Positions 34,257 to 43,779 are shown, counted from the stretch's first letter. The stretch: DNA of 64,000 nt from an uncultured Sunxiuqinia sp. (GCF_963678245.1 NZ_OY782776.1:62001-126000); one strand, 5' to 3'. The notes: generated from the letters alone by a model not told the origin. Translations and numbers: made by a program.

Positions 34257-36503
34257 ATGAAAGAAATAAAAATAACCGGAGCAAGACAAAACAACCTAAA
34301 GAACCTAACTTTAGAATTACCAAAGAATAAAATAAATGTATTTACGGGAGTTTCTGGTTCGGGAAAATCATCTTTGGTTTTTGAAACTATTGGAGCAGAA
34401 GCTCAACGTCAAATCAATGAAACCCAGAATAGTTTTGCTAGAAACCGGATGTTGCGGTTTGGCGTGGCCGACGTAGATAAAATAGAGCATCTCAACGTTC
34501 CTGTTATCATCAACCAACAGCGTTTAGGCGGAAATGCGCGCTCAACTGTTGGAACTGCAACAGACATTTACGCTTCGTTACGATTACTTTTTTCTAGAAT
34601 AGGTACACCTTTTGTTGGGTATTCAAATATATTTTCGTTCAATCATCCGCAAGGAATGTGCTCTCACTGTAATGGTTTAGGCGTTATCAACAGTATAAAT
34701 ACACAAGTATTATTTGACAAGAATAAATCGTTAAATGAAGGGGCCATCCAATTTCCTACTTTTCAACCTGGAGGCTATCGTTGGTTGCGTTATGTGGATT
34801 CAGGGTATTTCGATAATGACAAAAAACTGAAGGATTATACCGATGAAGAATGGGATTTATTGCTCCATTCGGAAGAACATAAACCTAAAAACCCCTCAAA
34901 AGATTGGGGTAAAACAGTAAAATATTTAGGAGTTTTACCGAGAATTGAAAGAGGTTTCCTGAATAAGAATTCGAAAGAAGAAAAACGGCGAAAAAAGGAT
35001 TTACAGAAAATTATTACTACTGAAGTTTGTCCTCACTGTTTGGGTAAACGGTTGAATGGTAAAATTTTGTCTTGCAAAATTAAGGGTAAAAATATTGCCG
35101 ATTGTAGTTCCCTACCGATTGATGATTTATTGTTGTTTATACAATCCATCTCATCCGATACTTACCAAACCGTAATCAACGAACTGACAAAAAAACTGCA
35201 AAACTTGGTTACCATTGGTCTTCAATACTTGACGTTAGACAGAGTAACCACTTCCCTTTCGGGTGGCGAATCGCAACGAATTAAAATGGTAAGGCATTTG
35301 GGGAATAGCTTAGAAGACTTGTTGTACATATTTGATGAACCAAGCATTGGGCTGCATCCAAAAGATTTAGACAATATCTCGCAAATTATTCAGCAGATAA
35401 AAGAAAAAGGCAATACCGTTCTAATTGTTGAGCACGACCCAGATTTGATAAAATTAGCTGACCATGTTGTAGATTTAGGACCACTTTCGGGTGTAAACGG
35501 TGGTGAAATTATTTATGAAGGTAATTTTCAAAATTTAAAAAATTCAAAAGGCAAAACAGGTCAATATTTTTCACTTCAAAGGGGAATCAATCAGAATCCA
35601 AGAGAAATAAAAGACACCATAAAAGTTTCTAGTGCCAATTTATACAACCTGAAAAATGTATCCGTAGAGATTCCCACAAACCTCTTAACTGTCGTAACAG
35701 GTGTTGCGGGGTCAGGGAAAAGTACGCTTATTAGCAGGGTACTACCAACGCAATATCCAAAAACTAAAATTATTGATCAATCACAGATTAGAGGCAGTTC
35801 AAAATCCAATTTATTGACCTATTTAGGCCTTTCTGATAAAATAAGACGCTTATTTGCTAAAGCCAATAATGTGAGCATCAAACTTTTTAGCAGTAATAGC
35901 GAAGGAGGTTGTACTAACTGTAAAGGTCTTGGAGTAAAAAAAATAGATTTAGCCTTTATGGATGATATAGAAGCTCCTTGTGAAGTTTGCATTGGTAGTG
36001 GTTTTCAGCCAAAAGTATTGAATTACACCTATCAAGATAAAAATATTACAGAAGTCTTAGACTTGACGACTTTAGAAGCAAAATCGTTTTTTAACAACAA
36101 AGACTTTATGGAGGAATTCGATTTATTAATCGAATTAGGCTTAGACTATCTTAAATTGGGGCAACGATTAAATACTTTATCAGGTGGTGAAAGACAACGT
36201 TTGAAATTAACAAAGGAGCTTGATAATGAACACAGTATGATCGTATTGGATGAGCCAAGTACAGGATTGCACCCGTCTGATACCGAAAAATTAATGTTGA
36301 TACTCAACAGGCTTGTTGACCAAAAAAACACGATTATTGTCATTGAGCATAATCTAGATATTATTTCCAAAGCCGATTGGATTATTGATATGGGCTTAGG
36401 TGCAGGAAAATATGGCGGAAAAGTAATATTTGAAGGAACAGTAGAAAAATTATTAAATCACAAAAAATCTGCTACTGCTGAATATTTAAGAAAATACTTG
36501 TAA
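34257..36503 (+). CDS. C22: UvrA-like ABC ATPase (short form)
   Basis: 748 residues from the ATG at 34257; an in-frame TTG at 34212 would add 15 residues. Two ABC ATPase halves are visible: GVSGSGKSS and LSGGESQR, then GVAGSGKST and LSGGERQR, each with a FDEPSIGLHP- or LDEPSTGLHP-type Walker B. Zinc-finger Cys pairs interrupt them (CSHCNGLG, CPHCLGKR, CTNCKGLG, CEVC). At under 760 residues it is shorter than housekeeping UvrA (~940) and resembles the UvrA2/drug-resistance branch. A role in tolerance of DNA-binding antibiotics is known for that branch; here it is inference. Confidence 0.85.
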   Translation: MKEIKITGARQNNLKNLTLELPKNKINVFTGVSGSGKSSLVFETIGAEAQRQINETQNSFARNRMLRFGVADVDKIEHLNVPVIINQQRLGGNARSTVGTATDIYASLRLLFSRIGTPFVGYSNIFSFNHPQGMCSHCNGLGVINSINTQVLFDKNKSLNEGAIQFPTFQPGGYRWLRYVDSGYFDNDKKLKDYTDEEWDLLLHSEEHKPKNPSKDWGKTVKYLGVLPRIERGFLNKNSKEEKRRKKDLQKIITTEVCPHCLGKRLNGKILSCKIKGKNIADCSSLPIDDLLLFIQSISSDTYQTVINELTKKLQNLVTIGLQYLTLDRVTTSLSGGESQRIKMVRHLGNSLEDLLYIFDEPSIGLHPKDLDNISQIIQQIKEKGNTVLIVEHDPDLIKLADHVVDLGPLSGVNGGEIIYEGNFQNLKNSKGKTGQYFSLQRGINQNPREIKDTIKVSSANLYNLKNVSVEIPTNLLTVVTGVAGSGKSTLISRVLPTQYPKTKIIDQSQIRGSSKSNLLTYLGLSDKIRRLFAKANNVSIKLFSSNSEGGCTNCKGLGVKKIDLAFMDDIEAPCEVCIGSGFQPKVLNYTYQDKNITEVLDLTTLEAKSFFNNKDFMEEFDLLIELGLDYLKLGQRLNTLSGGERQRLKLTKELDNEHSMIVLDEPSTGLHPSDTEKLMLILNRLVDQKNTIIVIEHNLDIISKADWIIDMGLGAGKYGGKVIFEGTVEKLLNHKKSATAEYLRKYL

Positions 36504-36513
36504 AATAAAAATT

Positions 36514-36648
36514 GCAGGTAACAATGTATAACCGCAATTACGGCGGATTCGACTACGTCCGAATCCACTCGGAATTGCTAACGCCAGCTCTTAACCGAAA
36601 ATCATTAACTTTAATCCCGTAACTGACGGTTATACAAGAACGTTAGCA
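36514..36648 (+). repeat. attC22 (class B), last site of the array
   Basis: Nearly the same as attC5: left arm TGTATAACCGCAATTACGG, right arm CCGTAACTGACGGTTATAC. R'' GCAGGTAAC fits the start of C5, not the start of C22. Ends AGAACG|TTAGC, junction after 36642; core sequence follows. Confidence 0.8.
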
Positions 36649-36834
36649 AACATATTCCAATACAATCGGTAAAAGTACCCCCGGTGTCAACAAACATTTC
36701 AAAATGTTTTATCTCTTCCATATTATTTAGTCATGAATTCTTACGAAAATACAATAAATGAAAGAAAAACTGAATGGGAGATTAATAAGTTTAATGGAAT
36801 ATGAAGCTTTGTGGTTGTGGGGGAGAAATAAACC
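36649..36834. other. Junction of array and core chromosome
   Basis: 186 bp between the last site and the speA terminator. A 23-codon ORF from 36733 has no sign of being real. No further attC-like fold was seen. Confidence 0.4.
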
Positions 36835-36864
36835 AAAAAGACCTTTCAGAGTGAAAGGCCTTTT
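36835..36864 (-). terminator. Terminator of speA
   Basis: 12-bp stem AAAGACCTTTCA / TGAAAGGCCTTT (one G-T pair) with loop GAG. Read on minus it is followed by TTTTTGG. It lies 24 bases after the speA stop. Confidence 0.8.
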
Positions 36865-36887
36865 GCTATATATCGTAATTTATTGTT

Positions 36888-38780
36888 CTATTCTAAATAA
36901 GTGTAGCCGTACAATCCAGAACGGTAATTGGACAAGAATTCCTTGCCTTCGGCAGCTGAAATTTTCCCAGCTTTAACCGAAGAGGTTACCCAGGTTTCGA
37001 CGGTACGAACCATTTTCTTTGGATTGTATTGCACGTAGTCCAATACTTCGGCAACGGTTTCTCCATCAATAATCTGATCAATCGAGTAATTATCTTTATC
37101 AACCGATACGTGAACGGCATTCGTATCACCAAACAAGTTGTGCAAGTCACCTAAAATTTCCTGATAGGCACCTACCAAAAATACGCCGATATAGTATGGT
37201 TCTTTTGTCTTTAGTTTATGCACAGGAAGATAATGCGACAAGTTTCGTGTGGCAATGAAATTGTCAATCTTACCATCCGAATCACAAGTAATATCTTGCA
37301 AGGTCGCTGATTGGTCCGGTTTTTCATCCAATCTGTGTATTGGCATAATGGGGAATATCTGGTCGATAGCCCACGAGTCGGGTAAAGACTGAAACAATGA
37401 AAAGTTGCAGAAATATTTATCGGCCAGCAGTTTTTCTAATTGGTTTAATTCGTGAGGTACGTGCCTTATTTTTCCAATCATCTCGTGAATTTCGCGTGCG
37501 ATTGACCAAAACAAGCGTTCTACCTGGGCGCGGGTTTTCAAGTCAAGCATTCCAAGGCTGAAACGGTCAAGTGCTTCTTCACGAATTTGCTGGGCATCGT
37601 GCCAAATCTCCAGCATCCGTGGTTGATTAATCGCATCCCAGAGCGTGTAAAGCTCTTTGACCAACTCATGATCTTCCGGATGTAGTTCTTCATCATCATC
37701 CCATTCCGGAAGCGAGGCTGATTCTAATACCTCAAATATTAAAATAGAGTGATGTGCAGTTAATGAACGGCCTGATTCTGTGATGATGTTGGGGTGTGGA
37801 ATATTGTTTTTATTGCTGACATCAACCATGGTAGAGATTGCATCGTTGACATATTCCTGAATACTGTAGTTTACGCTACTTTCGTTATTTGCCGATCGGG
37901 TGCCATCGTAATCTACACCAAGGCCACCACCGATATCTACAAATTCGATATTGAATCCACTCAGGCACATTTGAGCATAAAACTGTGAAGCTTCGCGCAA
38001 GGCAATTTTTATACGACGTATTTTATTCACCTGACTACCAATATGAAAGTGAACCAACTTGAGACAGTCGGTCAATTTTTGCTCACTCAAATAGTCCATT
38101 GCTTCCAAAAGCTCGCTCGATGTTAATCCAAATTTACTGACATCGCCGCCTGAGTTTTCCCATTTTCCGCTTCCAGAACTGGCCAGTTTTACCCGAATCC
38201 CAAGGTTGGGTTTCACTTTCAGTCGTTTCGCAATTTGGGCAATTAGTTTTAGCTCATTCAATTTTTCAACAACGATGTAAATCCGGCGTCCCATTTTTTG
38301 AGCTAGCAGAGCCAGTTCAATGTAATCTTCGTCTTTGTAACCATTGCAAATAATAAGCGAATCGTTATTTGTATTGGTTGCAATTACAGCATGTAACTCT
38401 GGTTTTGAGCCGGCTTCTAGTCCAATGTTGAATTTTTTTCCGTGACTGACAATCTCTTCGACAACCGGTCGCATTTGATTGACCTTGATCGGGTAGATGA
38501 TAAAGTTTTGTGCTTTATAGTTGTATTCTTCCGAAGCAATTTTAAAACAACTAGACATTTTTTCAATACGGCTATCCAGAATATCGGGAAAACGAAGCAG
38601 CATTGGAGCAGCAACATCTCTTACTTGTAGTTCGTCAATTAATTCTTTAAGGTCAATTTCAACTCCATCTTTTTTAGGAGTAACAACCACGTTACCTTTG
38701 TCATTAATCGAAAAAAAGTTGATTCCCCAACCATTAATATTATAAAGTTCTTCTGTGTCTTCAATGCGCCATTTTCTCAT
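36888..38780 (-). CDS. speA: Biosynthetic arginine decarboxylase
   Basis: 630 residues, the usual SpeA length. The PLP lysine is in IYPIKVNQ, the PLP phosphate loop in FVDIGGGLGVDYDG, and VHFHIGSQ follows the barrel pattern of fold-III decarboxylases. It makes agmatine from arginine for polyamine synthesis. No agmatinase gene is adjacent. It runs toward the cassette array, from which the terminator separates it. Confidence 0.95.
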   Translation of the reverse strand: MRKWRIEDTEELYNINGWGINFFSINDKGNVVVTPKKDGVEIDLKELIDELQVRDVAAPMLLRFPDILDSRIEKMSSCFKIASEEYNYKAQNFIIYPIKVNQMRPVVEEIVSHGKKFNIGLEAGSKPELHAVIATNTNNDSLIICNGYKDEDYIELALLAQKMGRRIYIVVEKLNELKLIAQIAKRLKVKPNLGIRVKLASSGSGKWENSGGDVSKFGLTSSELLEAMDYLSEQKLTDCLKLVHFHIGSQVNKIRRIKIALREASQFYAQMCLSGFNIEFVDIGGGLGVDYDGTRSANNESSVNYSIQEYVNDAISTMVDVSNKNNIPHPNIITESGRSLTAHHSILIFEVLESASLPEWDDDEELHPEDHELVKELYTLWDAINQPRMLEIWHDAQQIREEALDRFSLGMLDLKTRAQVERLFWSIAREIHEMIGKIRHVPHELNQLEKLLADKYFCNFSLFQSLPDSWAIDQIFPIMPIHRLDEKPDQSATLQDITCDSDGKIDNFIATRNLSHYLPVHKLKTKEPYYIGVFLVGAYQEILGDLHNLFGDTNAVHVSVDKDNYSIDQIIDGETVAEVLDYVQYNPKKMVRTVETWVTSSVKAGKISAAEGKEFLSNYRSGLYGYTYLE

Positions 38781-38900
38781 GCTAAACTGTCGTATTTTAT
38801 GTTTTTCGTTAGTCTTATTTTTCGTTCCAAATATAGTTTTTCAAACAATACAATAAACAATATTAAAACACAAATAAGAGGCTAGCAATTATTTCGTAAA

Positions 38901-38938
38901 AAAAAAGCTGTTGGTCGAGCAAGACCAACAGCTTTTTT
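38901..38938 (-). terminator. Terminator of the ars operon
   Basis: A perfect 16-bp stem, AAAAAAGCTGTTGGTC with its complement, and a 6-base loop. The A-run on the plus strand gives the T-run on minus. It lies just beyond the acr3 stop at 38956 and could also act from the speA side. Confidence 0.9.
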
Positions 38939-38955
38939 CATTTTTGGAGCAAGTA

Positions 38956-40014
38956 TTATCCGTTTTGAATGGAGAGATTTGTAAAGTATTTTCGCTTGAA
39001 CCACAGTGCAACACTCACCAGTGCAATTAATACGGGAACCTCTACTAATGGACCTATTACGGCAGCAAAAGCTTCACCGGAGTTAATGCCAAATACGGCA
39101 ACGGCAACGGCAATGGCCAGTTCGAAATTATTGGATGCTGCTGTAAACGAGACGGACGTTGTTTTAGAATAGTCAGCGCCGGAACGTTTACCGATCAGAA
39201 AGGAAACTAAGAACATGATGACGAAATAAATTATCAGCGGTATTGCAATGCGAACCACGTCGAGTGGAATTTTTACGATGTATTCGCCTTTTAATGAAAA
39301 CATGACGAAGATTGTAAAAAGCAATGCAACTAAAGTGATTGGACTGATTTTAGGTAAAAACTTTGTTTTGTACCATTCTTCGCTTTTTATTCGAATTAAG
39401 CTGAAGCGGGTTACAAAGCCTGCACCAAAAGGAATTCCAAGGTAAATTAAAACGGACTCGGCGATTTGTCCGATGGTAATATTGATTTCGAGATTTTGTA
39501 AACCCAACCAGCCGGGCAAAATACCAAGAAATACCCAGGCGTAAACTGAAAAGAACAAAATCTGAAAAATGGAATTGAAGGCGACCAGGCCAGCGGCGTA
39601 TTCGCGATTTCCTTCGGCCAAATCGTTCCACACAATTACCATGGCAATACATCGTGCCAGCCCAATTAGAATTACTCCGGCCATGTAATGCGGGTAGTCA
39701 TGCAAAAACAGAATAGCCAAAGCAAACATCAGGAAAGGGCCGATCAGCCAGTTTTGGATCAGTGAAATCCCCAGCAGTTTGACATCTTTGAAAACTAATC
39801 CCAGCTCTTCATAGCGAACTTTTGCCAGTGGCGGATACATCATTAAAATTAACCCAATGGCAAGTGGGACATTCGTTGTTCCCGCCTGAAAGCCGTTCCA
39901 GAAGTTGCCGACTTCTGGTTTCAGGTATCCAATAAAAACACCGGCAGCCATTGCGAGCAGAATCCAAAGTGTCAGGTAACGGTCTAAAAATGACAAGCGC
40001 TTCTTCTTCGCCAT
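38956..40014 (-). CDS. acr3: ACR3-family arsenite efflux permease
   Basis: 352 residues with ten hydrophobic helices. N-terminal [20 protein letters not shown] and [20 protein letters not shown] are typical of ACR3 rather than ArsB. It exports As(III) across the inner membrane. It starts two bases after the arsC stop, so the two are co-transcribed, and a strong terminator follows. Confidence 0.93.
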   Translation of the reverse strand: MAKKKRLSFLDRYLTLWILLAMAAGVFIGYLKPEVGNFWNGFQAGTTNVPLAIGLILMMYPPLAKVRYEELGLVFKDVKLLGISLIQNWLIGPFLMFALAILFLHDYPHYMAGVILIGLARCIAMVIVWNDLAEGNREYAAGLVAFNSIFQILFFSVYAWVFLGILPGWLGLQNLEINITIGQIAESVLIYLGIPFGAGFVTRFSLIRIKSEEWYKTKFLPKISPITLVALLFTIFVMFSLKGEYIVKIPLDVVRIAIPLIIYFVIMFLVSFLIGKRSGADYSKTTSVSFTAASNNFELAIAVAVAVFGINSGEAFAAVIGPLVEVPVLIALVSVALWFKRKYFTNLSIQNG

Positions 40015-40016
40015 GC

Positions 40017-40433
40017 TTATTTTATATTTTGTAGATAGAATTCATGAAAACGGGCTTTAATTTCGTCGCGAACCCGATAAAACTCACTCATAATAAATTC
40101 GTCGGTTCCCAGGGCATGCGACGGATCGTCGAACCCAATATGCAAGCGATGTTTTACCTTGCCGATAAAAGCCGGACAACTTTCGTTAGCTCCTCCACAA
40201 ACTGTTATTACATAGTCCCATTCATCATTCAGGTACTTATCAACCGGATCAGAGGTGTGTTGGCTGATGTCGATGCCAATCTCCGACATGACCTGAACTG
40301 CTTTTTTATTCAACTTACCGGAAGCCTCAGTTCCAGCCGAACATACTGTTATTAACGGATCGAAGGATTGCAAAAATCCATGAGCCATTTGGCTGCGGCA
40401 ACTATTGCCGGTGCAGAGTATTAATACTTTCAT
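40017..40433 (-). CDS. arsC: Arsenate reductase (thioredoxin-coupled, LMW phosphatase type)
   Basis: 138 residues. The CX5R loop CTGNSCRS lies at the N-terminus, and the resolving cysteines are in [10 protein letters not shown]. It reduces arsenate to arsenite, which Acr3 exports. Middle gene of arsR-arsC-acr3. Confidence 0.92.
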   Translation of the reverse strand: MKVLILCTGNSCRSQMAHGFLQSFDPLITVCSAGTEASGKLNKKAVQVMSEIGIDISQHTSDPVDKYLNDEWDYVITVCGGANESCPAFIGKVKHRLHIGFDDPSHALGTDEFIMSEFYRVRDEIKARFHEFYLQNIK

Positions 40434-40467
40434 ACTTTTTAAAATTTGATCTTGTATCTATTTGAAA

Positions 40468-40806
40468 TTAGCTTTTACAGGAGAAATCTTCAGGTAATTG
40501 CACGCTATCGGTAAATTTGTTTAACACTTGTTTCATTTCCCCAATTTTCGCTTTATTCAAGCAATAATTAGTTTTCGATCCATTAATTGTTCCCTGGATC
40601 AAACCAATTTCTTTCAACTCTTTTAAGTGTTGATTTACCGTTGTTCTGCTTAATGGCAACTCATTTGAAATATCGCCTGAAATGCAGACTCTTGATTCGG
40701 TTAGGTATTTCAGGATTGCTAAACGGGCAGGGTGCGAAAGGGCTTTGAAATAGCTTGCCGCTAACTGCAAGTCTTGGTCAAAAAGTTCTACTTTGGCGTA
40801 CGTCAT
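40468..40806 (-). CDS. arsR: ArsR/SmtB-family metalloregulator
   Basis: 112 residues from the ATG at 40806. An upstream in-frame ATG at 40839 would run through an operator-like palindrome and is less likely. The winged helix shows ALSHPARLAILKYL, then ELPLSRTTVNQHLKEL as recognition helix and TINGSKTNYCLN as wing. The usual ELCVC metal site is altered to SRVCISGD; a further Cys pair lies at the C-terminus (FSCKS), so the As(III) ligands may differ. It represses the operon until arsenite binds. Confidence 0.9.
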   Translation of the reverse strand: MTYAKVELFDQDLQLAASYFKALSHPARLAILKYLTESRVCISGDISNELPLSRTTVNQHLKELKEIGLIQGTINGSKTNYCLNKAKIGEMKQVLNKFTDSVQLPEDFSCKS

Positions 40807-40820
40807 TACTTTTAATTTAT

Positions 40821-40869
40821 TGACGCAAATATACGTCATAAACTAAAATCGTGACGTATATATACGTTA
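40821..40869. promoter_or_regulatory. Tandem ArsR operators
   Basis: Two related 18-bp near-palindromes, TGACGCAAATATACGTCA at 40821-40838 and TGACGTATATATACGTTA at 40852-40869, lie directly upstream of arsR with a 31-bp start-to-start spacing. The spacing of three helical turns would place both on the same face of the DNA. Confidence 0.7.
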
Positions 40870-40938
40870 AATGAATGTAAATATTATACGATGTTCTAAA
40901 ATAGGTTTAAAAAGTAAAAAATACTCTTATTGAATTGC

Positions 40939-40946
40939 TACTTTTG
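40939..40946 (+). promoter_or_regulatory. Candidate -7 element of the GH51 gene
   Basis: TACTTTTG fits the TAnnTTTG consensus, 48 bases before the ATG. A -33 box is weak (GTTTAA about 30 bases upstream). Confidence 0.35.
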
Positions 40947-40993
40947 TAATCAGTGTCAAAAGTCAAAAAAACACAACTACTAAAAGATAAATC

Positions 40994-42931
40994 ATGACAA
41001 CAAAGAATCTATTTATTCTAATGCTTTTCATTGCTTTTTCCATTCAATTAAAAGCGCAAGAGAATGTGTTTGAAATTAAAATTACGAAACCTAAAAAGGA
41101 AATTCCCATTCAATCAAATATGTATGGTGTTTTCTTCGAGGATATTAATTTTGCAGCCGATGGCGGACTGTATGCAGAGTTGGTTAAAAATCGCTCATTT
41201 GAATTTTTGAACTCGCCGACAATGGGTTGGCTCACTTATGGGAAAGTTGATGTGCGGACGGAGGATGCACCATTTGAGCGTAACCCACATTATTTGAGGT
41301 TGAATAACACAGGCTTGTTAACCGGAACCGGAATTATTAATGAAGGATTTCGTGGGATTGGGCTTAAGAAGGATGAAAGTTACAATCTCAGCTTCTATGC
41401 CAGAAATATTGATTCAAAGGAAGGAAAGCTCAGAGTTGAACTGATTTCGTCAGGGATGGACATCATTGCGAAAGACGACATTGCGGTTGATTCGGATGAA
41501 TGGCAAAAATATACATTGACATTAACACCTTTGCAAACTGATGCCCACTCAAGGCTGCGCATTGATTTGCGATCGTTCGGAGCAATCGATATTGAACATG
41601 TCTCGTTGTTTCCTGAAAAAACATTTAAAGGTCGCAAAAATGGCATGCGTCAGGATTTAGCTCAGGCTTTGGCTGATTTGGATCCAGGTATTTTTCGCTT
41701 TCCCGGAGGATGTATTATTGAAGGGAACTCACTGGCTACTCGTTACCAGTGGAAAAATTCAGTTGGTGTTGTTGAAAATCGCCCAATAAACGAGAACCGT
41801 TGGAATTATGAATTCCAACATCGGTTTACGCCCGATTATTTTCAATCGTACGGATTGGGTTTCTTCGAGTATTTTCAGTTGTGTGAAGATTTAGGAGCTG
41901 ACGCTTTGCCCGTTGTAAACTGCGGAATTGCGTGCCAATATGCTACTGAAGAAGTAGCCGAAGATTTGACTCCGTATATTCAGGATGCCTTGGATTTAAT
42001 TGAATTTGCCAATGGCCCGGTCGATTCGAAATGGGGAAAAGTTCGTGCTGAAATGGGGCACCCGGAGTCCTATGATCTGAAAATGATTGGAATTGGAAAC
42101 GAGCAATGGGGCGAAGATTTTCCGGAGCATTTAAAGCAGTTTATTGATGCCATAAATGCCAGATATCCTGACATGCTTGTTATCGGTTCTTCTGGTCCGA
42201 GTGCCGATGGAGAACGGTTTGACTACCTTTGGAGCAAGATGAAGGAGCTGGATGCTGACTTGGTTGATGAACACTATTATAAAGACCCGGAATGGTTTTT
42301 AAGTAATGCCGGACGCTATGATAATTATAGCCGGAAAGGACCTAAAGTGTTTGCGGGAGAATATGCTTGCCACGATTATCCGGAGAAGAAAAATTCATTT
42401 TACTCTGCACTTTGCGAAGCTGCTTTTATGACTGGTTTGGAACGCAATGCTGATGTTGTTCATCTGGCGACTTATGCGCCTTTGTTTGCTCACGTTGATG
42501 CCTGGCAATGGAAGCCTGATATGATTTGGTTTGACAATTTACGTTCGGTAAAATCAGCAAATTACTATGTGCAACAATTGTACAGCTTAAACAAAGGGAC
42601 CGAAGCGTTACAAGTAAAACTGAATAAGGAAAACGTGATCGGCCAAAACGGGTTGTATGCAAGTGCCGTAATTGATGAAAATAAAAATCAGCTGATAATT
42701 AAGGTTGCGAATACTTCAAAAGAGTCCAGAACTGTTGATTTTGATTTTAGTAAGTTGAAACAGGAAGTTAAAAGTGGAGAGCAAATTTTATTGAAAGCTG
42801 ACTTAGAGGTTGAAAACACGTTGGATAAGCCGAATTTAATTGTGCCTAAAAAACAATCGATTGAAACTTCACGCAATAAATTGAATGTAGTTTTGAAACC
42901 AGAATCCTTTTCGGTGTTCATTTTAAACTAG
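40994..42931 (+). CDS. Secreted alpha-L-arabinofuranosidase, GH51-like
   Basis: 645 residues with a signal peptide ending at LKAQ/EN. GH51 hallmarks: YGVFFEDINFAADGGLYAEL, FRFPGGCIIEGN, the acid/base Glu in IGIGNEQWG (~370), and the nucleophile Glu in FAGEYACH (~455). A carbohydrate-binding-like beta-sandwich lies at ~70-210 and a C-terminal beta domain follows the barrel. It removes arabinofuranose side chains, such as those of arabinan or rhamnogalacturonan I. It stands alone upstream of the sigma factor but fits the pectin locus. Confidence 0.9.
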   Translation: MTTKNLFILMLFIAFSIQLKAQENVFEIKITKPKKEIPIQSNMYGVFFEDINFAADGGLYAELVKNRSFEFLNSPTMGWLTYGKVDVRTEDAPFERNPHYLRLNNTGLLTGTGIINEGFRGIGLKKDESYNLSFYARNIDSKEGKLRVELISSGMDIIAKDDIAVDSDEWQKYTLTLTPLQTDAHSRLRIDLRSFGAIDIEHVSLFPEKTFKGRKNGMRQDLAQALADLDPGIFRFPGGCIIEGNSLATRYQWKNSVGVVENRPINENRWNYEFQHRFTPDYFQSYGLGFFEYFQLCEDLGADALPVVNCGIACQYATEEVAEDLTPYIQDALDLIEFANGPVDSKWGKVRAEMGHPESYDLKMIGIGNEQWGEDFPEHLKQFIDAINARYPDMLVIGSSGPSADGERFDYLWSKMKELDADLVDEHYYKDPEWFLSNAGRYDNYSRKGPKVFAGEYACHDYPEKKNSFYSALCEAAFMTGLERNADVVHLATYAPLFAHVDAWQWKPDMIWFDNLRSVKSANYYVQQLYSLNKGTEALQVKLNKENVIGQNGLYASAVIDENKNQLIIKVANTSKESRTVDFDFSKLKQEVKSGEQILLKADLEVENTLDKPNLIVPKKQSIETSRNKLNVVLKPESFSVFILN

Positions 42932-43050
42932 TGAATGTTGCGAGAACTTTTTAGATACCAATTTTTGTTGAAAATTACCCCGTTACGTGAAAAATTGATT
43001 TTTCTTCTATTTGAATCGTTTTACAGAATGAGTTCAAAATTAGTTTGTTA

Positions 43051-43620
43051 CTAGATAAACATATTAAGAAAGAGTATGGCCACAAAGCCGTACTCTTTTA
43101 AATTGTCCTGTAAATATCGGCGAGCCTTTGTAATATGGTCTTCGACTGTTTTAATTGAAATTTGTAATTCCTCCGCAATCGCTTTGTTGGTGTATCCTTT
43201 TTCTGCACTCAATGTGTAAATGCGCTTTCTTTGTTCGGGGAGTTCGTTTACATAAAACTGTACTTTCTCTGACAATAAGTTGTAATCTACCTGTTTCTCA
43301 GTTTCGCTCGAATTCTTAACAGCCTTTTGTTTTACGTACTCGAAATATTCTTTTTCAGAAAGCTTTTTTCTGAAGGTTGAAATAATAGTATTTTTTGCTA
43401 TCGTAAAAAGATAGGACTCGAAGCTAGTGTCTTCTTTTAAGGAATTCCGATTATTCCAGATTTTAATGAATATCTCCTGAATCAAATCAAGGGTATCTTC
43501 TTCGGTTTTCAAATAACCAAATATAAATCGGTATAACCGATCACTATATTCGCTATAGAGTTGATTGACCGAGTTCTTGTTATTACTTTTCAGTTCCTTG
43601 ATTAGATCAGCATCTTTCAT
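43051..43620 (-). CDS. ECF RNA polymerase sigma factor (FecI-like)
   Basis: 189 residues. Region 2: RFIFGYLKTEEDTLDLIQEIF and KIWNNR; region 4: LPEQRKRIYTLSAEKGYTNKAIAEEL followed by SIKTVEDHITKARRYL. Divergent from the FecR-like anti-sigma gene 160 bp away, the standard Bacteroidota arrangement in which the SusC signal releases the sigma to transcribe the locus. Confidence 0.92.
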   Translation of the reverse strand: MKDADLIKELKSNNKNSVNQLYSEYSDRLYRFIFGYLKTEEDTLDLIQEIFIKIWNNRNSLKEDTSFESYLFTIAKNTIISTFRKKLSEKEYFEYVKQKAVKNSSETEKQVDYNLLSEKVQFYVNELPEQRKRIYTLSAEKGYTNKAIAEELQISIKTVEDHITKARRYLQDNLKEYGFVAILFLNMFI

Positions 43621-43779
43621 AGAGCACTTCTCATTTTTGAAAATGTAAATCTACGAAAATGTTCTTTTGAAAATAATAATAGACACGCAACCTAATCTTT
43701 TTCCATAGAAAAAAAAGAATTTATAGCAGGGGTATTTTTACCTTTAGACGTATACCATATAAGAAAGCAAAAAAGAAGG

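Larger units (their letters stand above)
8129..36648 (+). mobile_element. Integron-like cassette array (integrase, attI-like site, ~22 cassettes)
   Basis: A tyrosine recombinase gene is followed by a chain of modules separated by folded sites that all end in GTT. By recombination junction the cassettes are: C1 9373-9848, C2 -10505, C3 -11336, C4 -12488, C5 -13130, C6 -14248, C7 -14853, C8 -15833, C9 -16882, C10 -20220, C11 -20827, C12 -22941, C13 -24172, C14 -26412, C15 -27752, C16 -28336, C17 -29224, C18 -30918, C19 -31669, C20 -32409, C21 -34185, C22 -36642. All clear cargo genes run on the plus strand, like the integrase. The start of most proximal cassettes is complementary to the R'' box of their own terminal site. 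Cassette bodies look AT-rich, while the sites are GC-rich. Confidence 0.85.

Noticed and set aside
9282-36648. CRISPR array
   Set aside because: The repeats are 70-190 bp, palindromic and separated by genes of very different length; there are no short regular spacers and no cas genes.
8129-36648. Prophage, ICE or genomic island driven by the tyrosine recombinase
   Set aside because: No phage structural, conjugation or replication genes, no tRNA target and no flanking att duplication was seen; the cargo-plus-site periodicity fits an integron better.
36733-36804. 23-codon ORF between the last attC and speA
   Set aside because: Too short, with no ribosome-binding or homology evidence.
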